From positions 5,510,153-5,574,152 of the forward strand of contig PTFA01000035.1 of assembly GCA_003342895.1 (NCBI GenBank): 64,000 nt of DNA, in the 5' to 3' direction. Source of the DNA: Casuarius casuarius. Its lineage: Eukaryota; Chordata; Aves; Casuariiformes; Casuariidae. Every line of letters starts with the position of its first letter. Within the stretch, counting starts at the first letter, position 1. This document shows, in pieces, positions 11,040 to 22,720 of this stretch. The translations under genes were made by a program, and so were the position numbers. The notes under the pieces were generated by a model, which saw only the letters and a program-made list of their open reading frames with translations, ran no database searches and was not told the DNA's origin.

Positions 11040-12717
11040 CCAACACTTATCCTTGGTTAGTTCGTCCAAATGTTGCCTCCCCTGCCCAGGCTCCTGCCTC
11101 CACTCTGCCCTCTCTCTTTTAAGAGCAGCATCAGCTTTCAGGCCTCCTTTGCTGCTTCTTCAGTCACCTGTGCTTTGCTGGGAGTGTTTTCTGCTTCCAG
11201 CAGAGGCTGCTAAGCCTGCGTGTACAGTTACAGGCTCCCAGGGAGGTGCACGGGTGTTTCCCTCTCTCTCCTTACAAAAGGTCCTCAGACTTTCTGCTCC
11301 GGGAGAAGCTGGCTCAAGCATCTCGGACAAGGCCGCAGCCCCCCGTGGCTCCCGCTGCCGTTTAGCCTGGCCGTTTCCTGGTGCTCCCCTGCCCTGTGGC
11401 CGAGCTGGACGGGGTGCGTTGCTCCCCTCTGAAGTCCCGTCCCACCCTGTCCACTTTCCCTTCGTGCAGAGCTTCAGGAAGACGGGCCGTGGGTGCCCAG
11501 CGATGCTGGCAGACAGACCGCCGTGAGCCCAGCGCCTTACCTGGCGTCTTACGGTAAAGGCAGCTGAAGGGAGATTGGGCCAGGAAAGGCCGCAGGACCT
11601 GTGGGTGCAAACACAGGTGCAGCGAGACAGGTTTGGGATGTTACTGGAGCCTGACATACTGTAAGGATGAAGCTTAATGTCTGTCTTGGGTTTTTTTATG
11701 TAGGGATGGGATAGGTCGTTGTTGACCTTGATTTATGGTAGCAGAAATTTTCTACCTCAGACATGAGGAATCCCCTTTTCTGCTTGACCGGCAGTCTAGC
11801 ACTGAGCGCTGGCACGCAGCGTGAATGTCGGTGCAGGGGCCAGCGAGCCGCAGGACAGAGCCTTGGGCTGCCCGGGCCCGTCATTGCCGTGGGCTGCTGC
11901 TAATCCCCCGCCGGAGCGGTCACCCGGCTGCTGAATCCCGGCACGCCTGTGTGGGCATTGCAGGTAGTCGGGCTCTGCTGCGGGTGGCAGTGGCCAGGGC
12001 CCGGCGGAGGGCTGGCTGCAGTCGCGGCTGGGCCCTGACGCTGCCCGGAGCCGCTGGGCAGCAACCCCCCCGGCAGCCTTCAGCGTGTCGTTGCGTGGTG
12101 TGTCAGCGGGCGCGAGGGAGGCGAGTGCTGGGCTCCTGGGCCTGGCCGTGCCCTGCGCTGCAGGTGCGCCCTGGGCAGAGCTGCAGGTGAGCCCTGAGGG
12201 CTTGGCCACCCGCTGCTGCGGAGCGAAAATTTCTGCTAGGTCTTTTATTGAGGAGAAATCGAGTGCGAACCTGCAGCAGTTGCGATTTACTTCCCCCGGG
12301 TGGGTAACGCTGTGTTTGCCCGCTGCTCAAGTCCTTGCGCCTTCTGCCACGTCCTCCAAGGGGCTTTGAAAGGTCGTTTACAAATCCGTAACTGAGCATT
12401 TTCTGCCCTTGCCCCAAGCAGAATCAGACCAGCTTGTAAAATACACATCCCCTCCTTTCTGGGTATGGCAGGAGGCTCAGCTCAGTTCAGCCCTGTGGCA
12501 GTGACTTCTGTAGGCCAATCCTATGCTGTATGGAAAGGGATTTTTACCATTTAAAACATTCCCTTCTAAATTGTAAGAAGTCTCCTTGGTCTTGTATTAT
12601 TGAAAGAGGGCAACTAGTTAACTACCATCACTGGACTCTTTCTCTTCTAAATATTTTTATCTTGGCCCTTCTTGCATACTTGTGATCAGTGCTGTTCTTT
12701 CTGACCTCTTTCCACAG
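11040..12717. other. GC-rich stretch without a confirmed gene
   Basis: G+C is raised, especially at 11,300-12,200, with scattered CpGs but less density than the main islands. One possible exon at 12,077-12,186 has acceptor CCCCCGGCAG and donor CTGCAG|GTGAGC, and is open in more than one frame. GC-rich DNA gives such frames by chance and I rate it below 0.2. The remainder has no supported feature. Confidence 0.35.
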
Positions 12718-12781
12718 GAGAGTTCTCCATTTACTGAAGGCCGTATTTCAGTGTCTGAAGGGAACAAGCAAGAAGGCAGCG
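12718..12781 (+). CDS. Candidate internal exon A of an unrecognised gene
   Basis: A very good acceptor (pyrimidine-rich CTGACCTCTTTCCACAG) precedes 64 bases that end at a good donor, GCG|GTGAGA. Two frames are open. In one, entered with one base, it reads RVLHLLKAVFQ...KKAA and ends in phase 0. In the other it reads ESSPFTEGRIS...QEGS and ends in phase 1. The first joins in frame with both downstream candidates at 17,125 and 14,851. I do not recognise the protein. The basis is splice signals and open frame only. A chance match or a non-coding RNA exon is possible. Confidence 0.33.
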
Positions 12782-12879
12782 GTGAGATGTGCTGCTTTCA
12801 CCGCCCAGTGCCGACCCCAGTAAGTTAAACCGTGTGTTTTAGTGTCAGCCCCAAAATACATTAAGCATAAACATGACTT

Positions 12880-13600
12880 ATGTGAATATTCACTCATGTT
12901 CATGTCCAGTCTTTCTCTAAACTCTTGTTGTTTCTGGCTTCAATGACTTTTGATAGCAAACTTTGTAGCTTAATTGCACATTGTGTGAAAAAGTATTTCC
13001 TTTCCTTAGATTTGAATTTTCCACCCTTTTAATTGCCCTTAATATCTTTGTGCTTTTATAGCAAGACAGGAACTTGGTTCTTTCCTATCTGCTGTATCTG
13101 CCCGGTTCATTCGCAGGCATGCTTCTGTCAGGCCTCTTACTCACGTCTTCTCTGCGCTAGGAAGTCCCGGCCTCTGGGTCTGTTTGGGTTTTCCCAGGCC
13201 CTGTATCGCCGGTGTCTTTGCCGCGATGCAGTAGCCGATGGCTTGGGGCTGGCGTTTCACCCTGCAGCTGGCAGGGCTGCGGTCGCCCATCTGCCCCAGT
13301 GCCCCTTAGCATGGCTCGTGCCTTTTCTCCCCCATTTGACGGAAGAGTAGTTGTACATTTTCAAGTATACCACAGCTATATTCAGCACTGAACGGTGCTC
13401 AGATACCTCAATTCCTACAGATATATCGTCATACTTAAGGTTTTTCACTGTCCCATACTTAAGCATCCAGGCATCCTGTTGGCTTTTTTGACCATAGCTG
13501 TGCCCTCCTGTGAAGTCTTTCCTGAGCTGTTTGCAGTAATACCCAGGTAACTTTTGCATTAATATCTGAAATATTTTGCAGCAATATCTGAAAATGACCA
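12880..13600 (-). mobile_element. Eroded CR1-like LINE fragment, antisense
   Basis: Two islands resemble the antisense strand of CR1 retrotransposons common in sauropsids. One, at about 12,970-13,030, is TTAATTGCACATTGTGTG followed by AAAAAGTATTTCC. The other, at about 13,471-13,500, is GCATCCTGTTGGCTTTTTTG followed by ACC. The intervening sequence keeps the expected order and spacing only loosely, which indicates an old, degraded copy. No reverse transcriptase frame survives. The family call rests on my recollection of CR1 sequence and needs a repeat-library comparison. Confidence 0.6.
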
Positions 13601-14680
13601 TGTCTGGTTACTTGAATGAACTATGGTTATTTTTTTTTTCTTAGAGGGGGGGCAGCTAACCTTTACTTTATCCCCTGTAATTGTAATTTGGCTTGAAATG
13701 TTTGTTAGTACAGTCAGTAAATAAGGACAAAAAACAATTCCTCAGCAAGAACTTATTCACCCATTGCCCAACAATGTCTCAAATGATTTATTTGATGGCT
13801 GTTATTTGGCCATGGAGAAGATGGGGTGAACAGTGGAAATGATATTTATTAGGATAGACTGGGTCACTGATGGAAAAGCAGATACAAGCTGCTCGTCATC
13901 TTTGGAGAGTGCACAGGAGACAACTGTATTTCAGAATGAAATGTATGTTTCCTTAAGGATTAGTAGGGTAAAGCAAAATGTGTCTTCAAGCAAGCTGGCA
14001 TGTGGATTTTGTTATCCTTATTTAAGGTTATCCCGACAGGCCAACTCAGACTTTACTGAATTTTGCTTATGTAATGGCTGGGATTTTTCTCTCCAGATTT
14101 TTTCAGAGGAAGTAGGGAGTGGCTGTCCATGAATTCCCAGTCGCCTACATCTTGCTCTGAGTGTGTGGCCAGGGCATATGAAAATAAGATAGCATTTCTC
14201 GTTAGTGGAAGTGGCGAAATCTGGCCCATAGGTATCGCCACTGTTTTTCTGTTTATATAGTGTCGGTCAGGTGCCAATAGAAAAAGCTGCCAACTAAAGA
14301 ATTTAAGAAAGAAAACACTGTCTGAAGCCTAGCAACAAATGTTTTTCTTTCTTTGCCCTGAAATATGTGCAGAACATATGTAAAGAAGACGTGGAGAAGT
14401 GTCTGACGAGGTTTAACATTCTGTAGTTGTATGGATGGATTTGTTAACATTTTCTACGCTTTGTTCTTTAATAGATGAGGTTTTAAATTCATACTGTACA
14501 GTTAAGAAAACAGTAATTGAACACTGAAAGCACTGAATAATGTAATGCAGTTGGACAAAACCATTAAAAGGCAATAGTATAACACTAAAATGAAAACACC
14601 ATGAAATCTTTATTAGTTTAAATTTACTTTGCTGTTCTACCACTTTCTTTGTTTCTTTATGACGCCGTTTCTCCTTTCAG
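13601..14680. other. Unique non-coding stretch
   Basis: AT-leaning sequence with a poly-T run at about 13,630 and no supported gene. A pyrimidine-rich acceptor-like site ends at 14,680 and begins the next candidate. Confidence 0.4.
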
Positions 14681-14814
14681 AGGAAAGCAAGGGGTGAGCA
14701 CTAGCAGTGAACCTGCAGAGGAGCCGTCTCCCACGACGTGTAGCCGTCGCTTCCAAAACCAGCGTTACAGCAGCAGTCAGAGCCCGCGTGGCCGATTGTT
14801 TTGCAGACATAATG
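14681..14814 (+). CDS. Weak candidate exon B
   Basis: The acceptor GCCGTTTCTCCTTTCAG is strong. From there a frame stays open to a TAA at 14,835-14,837, encoding a Ser/Arg/Gln-rich segment (for example CSRRFQNQRYSSSQSPRG). The only downstream donor in frame, AATG|GTGGTG, is poor, and a GGG|GTGAGC at 14,694 would make a 13-base exon. It does not fit in phase between the neighbouring candidates, so it would have to be an alternative or terminal exon. Chance is the likeliest explanation. Confidence 0.15.
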
Positions 14815-14850
14815 GTGGTGTATTTATGTATCTCTAAACTTGTTTTTCAG

Positions 14851-15005
14851 GATCTGTGGCTGTATCATGAAGCTTGCTGCTTAACAACAGAAATAAAGCA
14901 CTTGTCAGGCAGAAGCAATGCGTCAGTGCAAAATGCAATTCTCGAGACTAAAGTTTACACGAGGCAACAACACAATCCACTGTGCCATTCTGTGGGGCAA
15001 CAAAG
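14851..15005 (+). CDS. Candidate exon C of an unrecognised transcript
   Basis: The acceptor AACTTGTTTTTCAG and donor CAAAG|GTAACT bound 155 bases. One frame is open throughout (DLWLYHEACCLTTE... to ...NPLCHSVGQQ), entered in phase 0 and left in phase 2. That entry phase matches exon A and the exit phase matches the candidate at 15,269. I do not recognise the sequence. It competes with the 17,125 exon as the partner of exon A, so either alternative splicing or chance is implied. Confidence 0.25.
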
Positions 15006-15268
15006 GTAACTTGTTATGCAACATAATGAGGACTTGTGTGTGATAGATGGGCCGTGGTTTTCGGTTGCAGGGCATTGACATCAACAAGCACATGCAGTGC
15101 ACAGATAAGAGAATTGCTATACATAGCAGAGAATTCAAAAGCATAGATTGTTATTACTTTTTCCTTCAGTTAAAAATAACAGAATAAATATACTGGGATT
15201 AGTACTACAGTCCTTCATGGTCTGGGCAGGACCTTCCTTGTTTCCTTTTGGGCTGGTGTCTGTCTTAG

Positions 15269-15375
15269 ACTTGACCGTCAGCCTGGGGAGACAACAAAAG
15301 GTTGTGGCTCACAAGCGTCACACATTTCATGTGGCTCTGACACATTTGGCAAGTCTCCTGCCAGCCCACAGAATG
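15269..15375 (+). CDS. Candidate exon D
   Basis: The acceptor GTGTCTGTCTTAG is fair and the donor GAATG|GTAAGT is strong. In the phase delivered by exon C the 107 bases are open, reading RLDRQPGETTKG... to ...GKSPASPQN, a polar Ser/Thr/Gln-rich segment. Another frame is also open. No domain is recognised. Confidence 0.22.
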
Positions 15376-15561
15376 GTAAGTGAAGAGGGAGAGTAGGGAG
15401 GGAAATGAAATACGCTCATAACAGTTTCTCCATGGCCTGGGATACACATCAAAGACTGATGTCTAGTCCTGCCTCTTCCACGGGCTCCTGTTAGCATATG
15501 CACTCCTAAAAGCGAGTTATCCTTCCTGTAGGGAGCTGATGGTCATTTGTCTATTTTGCAG

Positions 15562-15599
15562 AAAAACTGCCAGCACCTGGGCCTCGTGCAGAGCTGTGA
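15562..15599 (+). CDS. Candidate terminal coding segment E
   Basis: The acceptor TTTGTCTATTTTGCAG is good. In the phase left by exon D it encodes EKLPAPGPRAEL and stops at TGA 15,597-15,599. No nearby polyadenylation signal was found. The first AATAAA noted downstream is at 17,092-17,097, about 1.5 kb away. It is support for the C-D-E chain only if RNA evidence agrees. Confidence 0.2.
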
Positions 15600-17124
15600 A
15601 TGGAAGCTGTGGCTTTTAAAATGATGCAGTTTATCTGCTTCGTGGTGCCTTTTGAAAGAAATCTACCTGCCAGTGTGACTGGCCTCTTGCCCATGATCAC
15701 TTAGGCTGCTCTCTGCCTCCAGAGCTGGGGTTAGACCCAAAGATCCCGTTTGCTGGTGTTCCTGGGCTGTCTCACGGAGGCTTGTGTAACTTGCCGTGGA
15801 GTAGGTGTCCTGGCCCACACCATGTGCTTCTCCTGTAGTTCAGCTGGGGGGGAGCCTGGGAGCTCTCCTCCCGGGAGCTACGAGGGAGAGGGCCTGGCCT
15901 CAAGCTGCACTGTGAATCCGGGTGGGAGAAGTAAGAATTGAAGACTCTGTCCCACTGCACACTATTTTTTACACACGGTATTCTGGAATACTTGTAATCA
16001 CACAAACAGTTTTATCCTGTGACCGCTGCGTTAATCTCCAGTTAACATGTTTTGCGGCTCAAACCGCAGTCAAGCCTGGCTGGCCAGACCACATCGCGGA
16101 GAGCAGCTCCTTTGAGCAGGTCCTGCTGGAGAGCTGGGGACTCCCGTTCCCTTTCGGTTCGTGCCTTAAGCGTTGCTCCTGGGGCAGGATGTTGGTGTTG
16201 TTTTCATGACTGTGCCAGTGAGTCAGTAAGGGCCTGATCTGTTTACTCTTGCTCACACAGGAGCCAGCGACTGCCTAGCACGGTCATGACAGCAGTACAG
16301 TTAAAGGCGCACCACCGAACTGGCCACTACCTGGGCCAAGCTATTTAACCTGGTAGTGGCTTGAGTTACGTGGGAGCATCATCATGATGAGCTTCCTCTC
16401 CAGCGTTTGAAGATTTAACCAGCCAGCAGCTGTAAAGCAGGTTGAAATTGCTGAAGAAAACTCGTGAAACAACTGCTGTGCTGACTGCTGGTGCAAGCTT
16501 GGGCATGGCACTCAGGCCAAGGTTTTCAAACTGGTATCTGATCTAGAACAGCTCTGCTCTTGGGTCCCCAAACAGCCCCTGCACTTTGTTTCCAGAGATG
16601 CTGGAGCACTTGTCAGTCATCAGTGGCTTCCTTGCAGTATAAGGCACTTGGGGTTGTCTGGCCCTGTTTTTCTTGTGTATTTTCTTTAGAGCATCTTGAA
16701 AAATAGGGATCTAGTCCTGATGGAGGTGCTTTAGGAGCCATCATGATAGAAATACTTCATGATGATACTGGTTTTTTTTAATTTAAGCAAGGCTAATTTA
16801 ATTACCAGCTTATATAATTAAATGAAGTATAACCAAATTAATATTACATCATAAGAAGCAATAAGATTCCATGCTGTGAGGATAAGAAGCAAACAAACCC
16901 CCCGTGCCTTTCATGCTGAAGATGCTATCTGGCATTTGCATAGATATTGTATACGTAATTAAAGCCATCCTTCATGCACAATGCTGTTATTACAGCTCTT
17001 GCTATTTTATAACAGTTGGTAGACCTTATAATGAAGAAGAAAAATATCCCAGGGACTCTAGAAAGCATTGTGCAGACAATGACTGCCTTAAAATAAACCC
17101 ACGGGTGTCCTTGCTTTTTCACAG
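15600..17124. other. Unique stretch, AT-rich toward the right
   Basis: No supported gene. The segment 16,780-16,860 is markedly AT-rich with several TAAT/ATTA words. These are homeodomain-type core motifs, but they are expected by chance in AT-rich DNA. Confidence 0.35.
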
Positions 17125-17226
17125 GGGAAAAGCACTTTGTCAGCATCTGTCAGGATGAATGCCGTTTTGCATCCCGAAAATGCTGACGGTGAAACAGTCC
17201 CGATGCTACACGCAGAAGGCTTCCAG
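17125..17226 (+). CDS. Candidate exon F, possibly start-codon exon
   Basis: This is the best splice-bounded unit in the window. The acceptor is CCTTGCTTTTTCACAG and the donor is the near-consensus CCAG|GTGAGT. The 102 bases (34 codons, phase 0 to 0) are open in one frame only, GKSTLSASVRMNAV... to ...PMLHAEGFQ. An internal ATG at 17,155-17,157 could initiate MNAVLHPENADGE. A CpG-rich segment follows immediately, as often seen near 5' exons. It joins in frame with exon A upstream and with 22,232 downstream. The protein is not recognised. Confidence 0.4.
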
Positions 17227-17229
17227 GTG

Positions 17230-17570
17230 AGTAAGCCCACCGGCTCTTTCTGCAGCACGAGTACGGCGCGACTTCAAGCTCGCAGTGCTGCTCGGCTGAG
17301 CCCGGGGGTTGCGGGGAGGTGAGCCGGTGTGCGAGACGGCCGTGCGAGCAGCCCTCCCCGCGGGGCTGCGCTTGGCTGCACGGCGCGCAGGATTAGCAGC
17401 AGCCGGCGATGCCCCGTCGGATGTGCCGGGGGTTGTCTTTCCGCTTGAGCGCGGCGACTTGCAGATGCTGTGCTGCGCGGCTCCTCTGCGGCCCGGCTCG
17501 CGGGGCCGTTTCGAGGTCAAGGCTGTTTACGGGGCTGTGAGTGCAGCGCTTCCTCTTCGACTATGAGGTC
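17230..17570. promoter_or_regulatory. CpG-rich segment downstream of candidate exon F
   Basis: About 340 bases of high G+C with dense CpG, directly after the splice donor at 17,227. It could be a CpG island over the 5' part of a gene containing exon F, or an intronic island. No TATA box or defined initiation site is visible. Confidence 0.4.
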
Positions 17571-17599
17571 TGCGGTTCGGGGGTGTTTCCTTACTACGT

Positions 17600-20500
17600 G
17601 CTTGTGCGGTATCTAGTGCATTGACATGTCGTTCTCCTCAACACTCGCAACCTGCCTAGGAGCCGTGCAGTCCTTCTGCTTTTCCCGCACCTGCCAGCCC
17701 TGCAGCCTGTCCCGCAGGTCCCTGGCCAGGCAGCTTGGGGACAGGGCAAGCGCGGGAGGCTGGCGGCACTTCTGCCCGCAGCGCGCCTGGGGACGCTTCC
17801 CTGTGGAGCCCTGGCCTGGGGGCTCGCGCCTGGTCCTGTCCCCAGGCAGCAGCTGGAGGGCTTGGTGCTGGGAACGGAGGCCAGCCTCCGCGGCTTCCCT
17901 GAGCCACCCCTTCCCTTTCACCCGGGCAGCAAGCAAGCACCCACCTCCCAGCAGCACCCGCACCCCAAAGCACTTCTCGCAGCCTTAGCCCTCCCCCAGG
18001 TCTCCCAGTCAACACCTCCGTCTCTCACTTCTTGTTCCTCCCTCTGCTCCCTCCACGACGCAGAGGATGCCTCACTGCTTTCCCAGCTGCGCTTGGCCCC
18101 TTCTGCAGAGTTTATTCCCCTCGCAACGCTCTTTGAGTGGGGCGCAGTGAGATGAAGAAGCGGCTTGATAATGCTGAGTTTAAGTGTCACGCACAGAGGT
18201 GCACACACAACTCGAATCATTTCCATCAGCAGCTTACCAGAATATTGGTTAGTACAAGTGTTCAAAAACCAAATTAAGAAAAGGGATTTTTACATGAAAG
18301 CATTTGGACTGCCATGTGGTACAACTGCAGATGTGGTACATCTGGAGTCCCGTGTTTTAGGCTGTACTTTACACTCTTCACGGTGGTGCATGAGTGTCAA
18401 GCTCCTTTGGGGCAAGATGATGGACTTTGCTCCTTGACAGGAAGCTTGCTCTCCACTTGCTCTCTCTGCTGGTACATTTTTCATGCAAATGATATATATA
18501 TATTGCTGCTGTAGAGTCAGTGTTGTGTCCAGACAGGATCTAGGTAAGCCTTTTCAAAATTCAGGAAATGTGTCCAGAGCAGGATTTAATTTTGATGGTT
18601 AGAAGAAGCCTAGGTGAATAGATATTCCTTTAAACTGCTTGTAACAGAAGCTGGGAGACCTGCGCCGTGTGAACATCACAGACTGTCCCCGCATGAGTGG
18701 GACTGCCAAGCACTTTGTATCTTTAATTGACTAGTGTTGTAGTTTTAATACTATAATATAAACTGATCTTCAAAGCAGGTATGTTAGAGGCATTTACAAA
18801 ATGCTAGGGTTCGGTAAGTGCTGTTAGTAAGATGAAACTTTGAATTAGGCACTTTGAAAGTAAGAACAGGTTGGGTATCTAATGAAAAATTGAAGAATGA
18901 GATTAGTGTGAACTGGATGGTCCCCCTGCCCTGAGCAATAACACGTTTGCTGGAGCGAGGGTAGGAGCTCTCGGTGGCATTGCCACGCACTATGGTTTTG
19001 TCACCCCTTCTGCGAGACTCTTGGGGGGGGGGGTCTGTTTTTAAATTTCCTTAGGCAATTCTAGACTTTGAAGTTCTGTGAATGAAAGAACATGTCAACC
19101 TTAAATATTTAAGAAATTATAATCTTTAAATTATTTTATAAAAATATTACAAAATATAATCTTTGCCTTAATGGTTGCCTGAAAAAACTTAGAGATAGGA
19201 TTTGGCTATAATCTAACAGTTCAGGCAGAAATTAACTCATAATGAATATGGAAGTCATACTTGTAAAGCCATTTGCCTGATTTTAAAATGTTGGTGTTGG
19301 CAATATTGTCTCTAAAGTGTCTAAATTCAAGAGTACAATACTGCTTTTCCCCCTAAATAATATTGTAACAGTATGTTTAATACTGTTACATGATTAGAAT
19401 CTGGCAAGTACAGACAAACGAGAAAGGGAGCAGCACAAAGCCAACTCCTCGCGGACTTTACAGGGCCATCAGGATATTCTCATTTCTTATCGGCAAATAC
19501 GTAAACAGCGCCTTTACTTGGTCAGATAATGAGGCAAGATCGGCTTTTTCGATGAGCCTTCTTCCAGGAAAATCACCCTCCTGAAGGTATCTAATGGAGG
19601 AGGACAGTACAAAGAAGGAGGAGGAAGAACAAAAGGCAGTGCTAGATAGTGACCAGAATACAAAAGAGACTTGGAAGTGGTGAGAGAGACGTAAGGTTGT
19701 CAGGATCTGAGGAATGCTGAATACGCTGATAAAACAGTGACACACAGGTGAGATGACAACGTGGCCGGGAGTGTAAACGCCAGGCAGGCGGACAGGCTGT
19801 CTGCAGGCTAGGGATCCCGCGAGGTTAGTGCACCGCTGATGAAGGTTCCTTCGCAGCTATAAGGGCAAGAAACTGAGCAAGTATGGCTTGTCTCCGCAGT
19901 AGCGTAGTATTTAGTTTTACTCTTACAGCAGAAGCTTAGGTGTCCCAGCTGTGTTGGATGCATGGGGAGCAATCCGTGCTCAGTGCCATCTGCGCCAGGA
20001 CGGCTGATGGAGGGCGGAAGAGATGAAGCATTAGTCATGGTATAGGGGGAAATCAGAAGTTTGGATAAAGCAGCTTTCTTGGGGACGCTGAGCTGGCAGC
20101 GAGAGGCAACCTCCTGAAGTGCCTCAGCTGCTGGTTCTTCTCTGGCTTTTTTAATTTTGCACTTTAGCTGCCTTGGTGTAGGTGGGATTATTCTGATCCA
20201 TAGCAGGGTGCTGAAGGGAAGCGGAGTCCTTTCAAAGCGTGGCTTGACCTACAGATACTGTAACAGCTGCTGGCAAAGTGTTGTCAGAAGTCAGGGAGAG
20301 CTACCTCACTCAAAATGTGTGAATTTTGATATGGCTATAGACTCAGAAGGCCCTGTAGTCTCTGAGGTGAGAGACTGGTGGAAATCATTTCATAAGGTCC
20401 TGAACCAAATTATGTTTCTTCTTGTTGCTTCTCAGCTCCTATAGGGGTTTCACCATGTCTGCTTTTGACTTACATGGGTGTTAGAGTAGGTGCCTGAGTC

Positions 20501-22231
20501 AGACTTGTGAAGGACTGCTTCCAGGTGCAGAAGCGAGCACTGGCACTTCAGTGCTGGAAGCAACCGACAGCGTACCTTCTTCTGCCTTCGAGCAGGTGTT
20601 TGTCAAGGGTAGGTCACAAGCACATCTGGAGCAGCAGCAAGAAGCTCAGTTTTAGCCTGGATTAGTTCCTCCACCCGCTTCGTCCTGTGACCGAGCAGCT
20701 CGTAAGGGTGGCAAGGAGGGGGCGATGCAGAGAGCAGGACGCCTGGCACGGGGACGGCAATGTCACCTTATGGCAGCGGTGTGAATTTATGCCGGTTAAA
20801 AGTATTGACTTAACTCTGGCTTTATGCTTTCTATGACTCCAGATGGCAGCTGCGTATACGGAGTGGGCTGAACCCCTTCTCCTTATTGAGTGGCTACAGC
20901 GCAGTATAGTAAATTTAACTGGGAGACAGGAGTGTTTGCTCACGGGGAGGGAGACCAGCAGGCTGCGAGAAGCAGCAAGGAGGCTGCTGTGAGCTGGATT
21001 TTGCCTGTCTGCGGGGAGGGAGAGGAAGGGGGGAGGGAAGAGCTCTGGCTCTGAGGAGCCTCAAAGCCAACCCTGAGCGTCCGCCGTGCCCTGCGGCAGA
21101 GCCTGGAAGGGGAGCTCCCGGGGAAGGAAGCTCACAGTCTCTCTCCTGAAAATACCTGCTGGCTTCGCTGCCCCTTTCAGGCCCGGCTTTACAACGAGCA
21201 CGGCTGCCGGAGGTGCTCTGCTGTTGCTGCTGTTCACTGCACGCTATTACCCATACCAAGCACTAAAACCAAGTAATGCAGGGCTTCCAAAAGCACAGCG
21301 TCGCTGCATTTTAGCAGTTTCCAGCATTGCATCTTTGAAAATGCTCACTAAACCTTTCCTCTGATTCTGCAAGTACTAAAATAGTGCAAGAGTTTCTCAC
21401 CACCCGTGACAGCGGCCCAGGCCAGGAATACAAGGTGTGACTTGCCCCGGGCTGCTTCCCCAAATTTCAGGAGCAGCTGTAATGCTGTGAGCAGAGGCAG
21501 ACATGGTCCGATGCTTCTCCATGCCTGTGGCCAAAAGGGTGACGTTTCCAGGGCGGGGGGCAGCTCCTATTTGCTTGAACTTCTTACTAGCCTGCTTCTT
21601 CCTCGCTGCTGGGTGCGTGTGCTGCGGTCTGCTTCCCTCCCTCTGGCAGCTCTGGCGCTGTCTCACCTTGTGAGGAGCTGCTGTCCCCTTCGGGCGCTGG
21701 TGGGGGGGTTCCCCCTCCTTCAGGGAGGTGCCTTCTGGGGGAGGAAAATTCCCCTCCCGGGAGGCGCTCCTGGGTCCCCAGACGGCTTTTCTGGGAGGGT
21801 GAGGGGGGATGAGAAGGGAAGGTGAGATGAAATAAGATCAGATGTGCTGCACCAAAAAGACATCAGAAAAAACCCCAACGCCGTGGGAGCTGCGGGGCCG
21901 ACTTCCAGACGGCGGTGGGAACAGGGCCACCAGCAGGGAAGCTGCTGAAGCTCCTGGCCGCCGCCGGCAGCGGGGAAGCGTGGCTGGCGGTGCGGCTGGG
22001 GCTGGCGCCTTCCGCCTGCCAGCGTGTGTCAAACCATTTACGGTGTTAATGAGAAGAACTTAGCAATTAAACAGCGTTTCATCTTTTTTTCCTTAAATAT
22101 TTTCCGCGTGTGCTGTCCTGGGCTGTAAGCCTGCGCTCTTCAGCGACGCAGAGCGTTCACGGGTGCCGCCTGCCGCAGCAAGGTGTTTTCCCTGGCTGTG
22201 ATTAATCACCACGTTTTTCCATCCCATTCAG
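17600..22231. other. Mostly unique non-coding stretch
   Basis: GC-rich at 17,650-18,010 and again at 20,990-22,050, and AT-rich around 19,080-19,160. It contains the G11 run at 19,023-19,033 and a GA-rich run near 19,590-19,690. Isolated donors such as CTAG|GTAAGC at 18,543 have no convincing partner acceptor. If exons F and 22,232 belong to one gene, this is its intron. Confidence 0.35.
19023..19033 (+). repeat. Homopolymer G11 tract
   Basis: Eleven consecutive G on the + strand, similar to the other long G runs in the window. Confidence 0.9.
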
Positions 22232-22291
22232 CTGCTCCCGTGGAGCACCGAGTCGATCAGCGTCTCGTACAAGCCGGTGTCAGGACTGCTG
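22232..22291 (+). CDS. Candidate exon G of an unrecognised gene
   Basis: A strong acceptor (ACGTTTTTCCATCCCATTCAG) and a strong donor (GCTG|GTGAGT) bound exactly 60 bases. In phase 0 it reads LLPWSTESISVSYKPVSGLL. A second frame (APVEHRVDQRL...) is also open. The symmetric length and the phase match exon F on the left and the acceptor at 23,674 on the right. No domain is recognised in 20 residues. Confidence 0.35.
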
Positions 22292-22720
22292 GTGAGTTTG
22301 TCCCCCAGCGGGATTCCCCGCGGGCTGGAGGTGCTTTCAGTTTGGGGCTAGTGTATTTTACCGGCAGCTGTAGCGTGCTGGAGGCTACTCGAGTTGGTGA
22401 CCTGTTGGAGCGTGAGCGGCCTGCGAGGGGTCTGGTGACGGGAGCCCTGACTGTCCGTGCGTGCGCGGGTTTGCTTCTCGCAGACGTTTTTGTCACCGCT
22501 TCCAGCAGAAATTTTTGAGTTTTGAGTAATTGTGACTGGCAGTTTTAACTCAACCGCAGACTGGCCTCCCCGGCTGCACGGTGCCTGCCCGGGTGCTTCA
22601 GTCTCCTGCGTCGGTGATCTCGCCGCGGCGGTGGCGCGGGAGATGTGCTCGGGCTGGCGAGTCTGAGCGCAGAGGCACCGCTCCGGGAGGGCACCCCTTC
22701 CAAAAAAGGTGCCTGTTTTT
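22292..22720. other. CpG-rich intronic or flanking patch
   Basis: About 400 bases of raised G+C with frequent CpGs directly after candidate exon G. This may reflect local GC-rich isochore composition, or an extended island as at 17,230. No coding content is supported. Confidence 0.3.
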
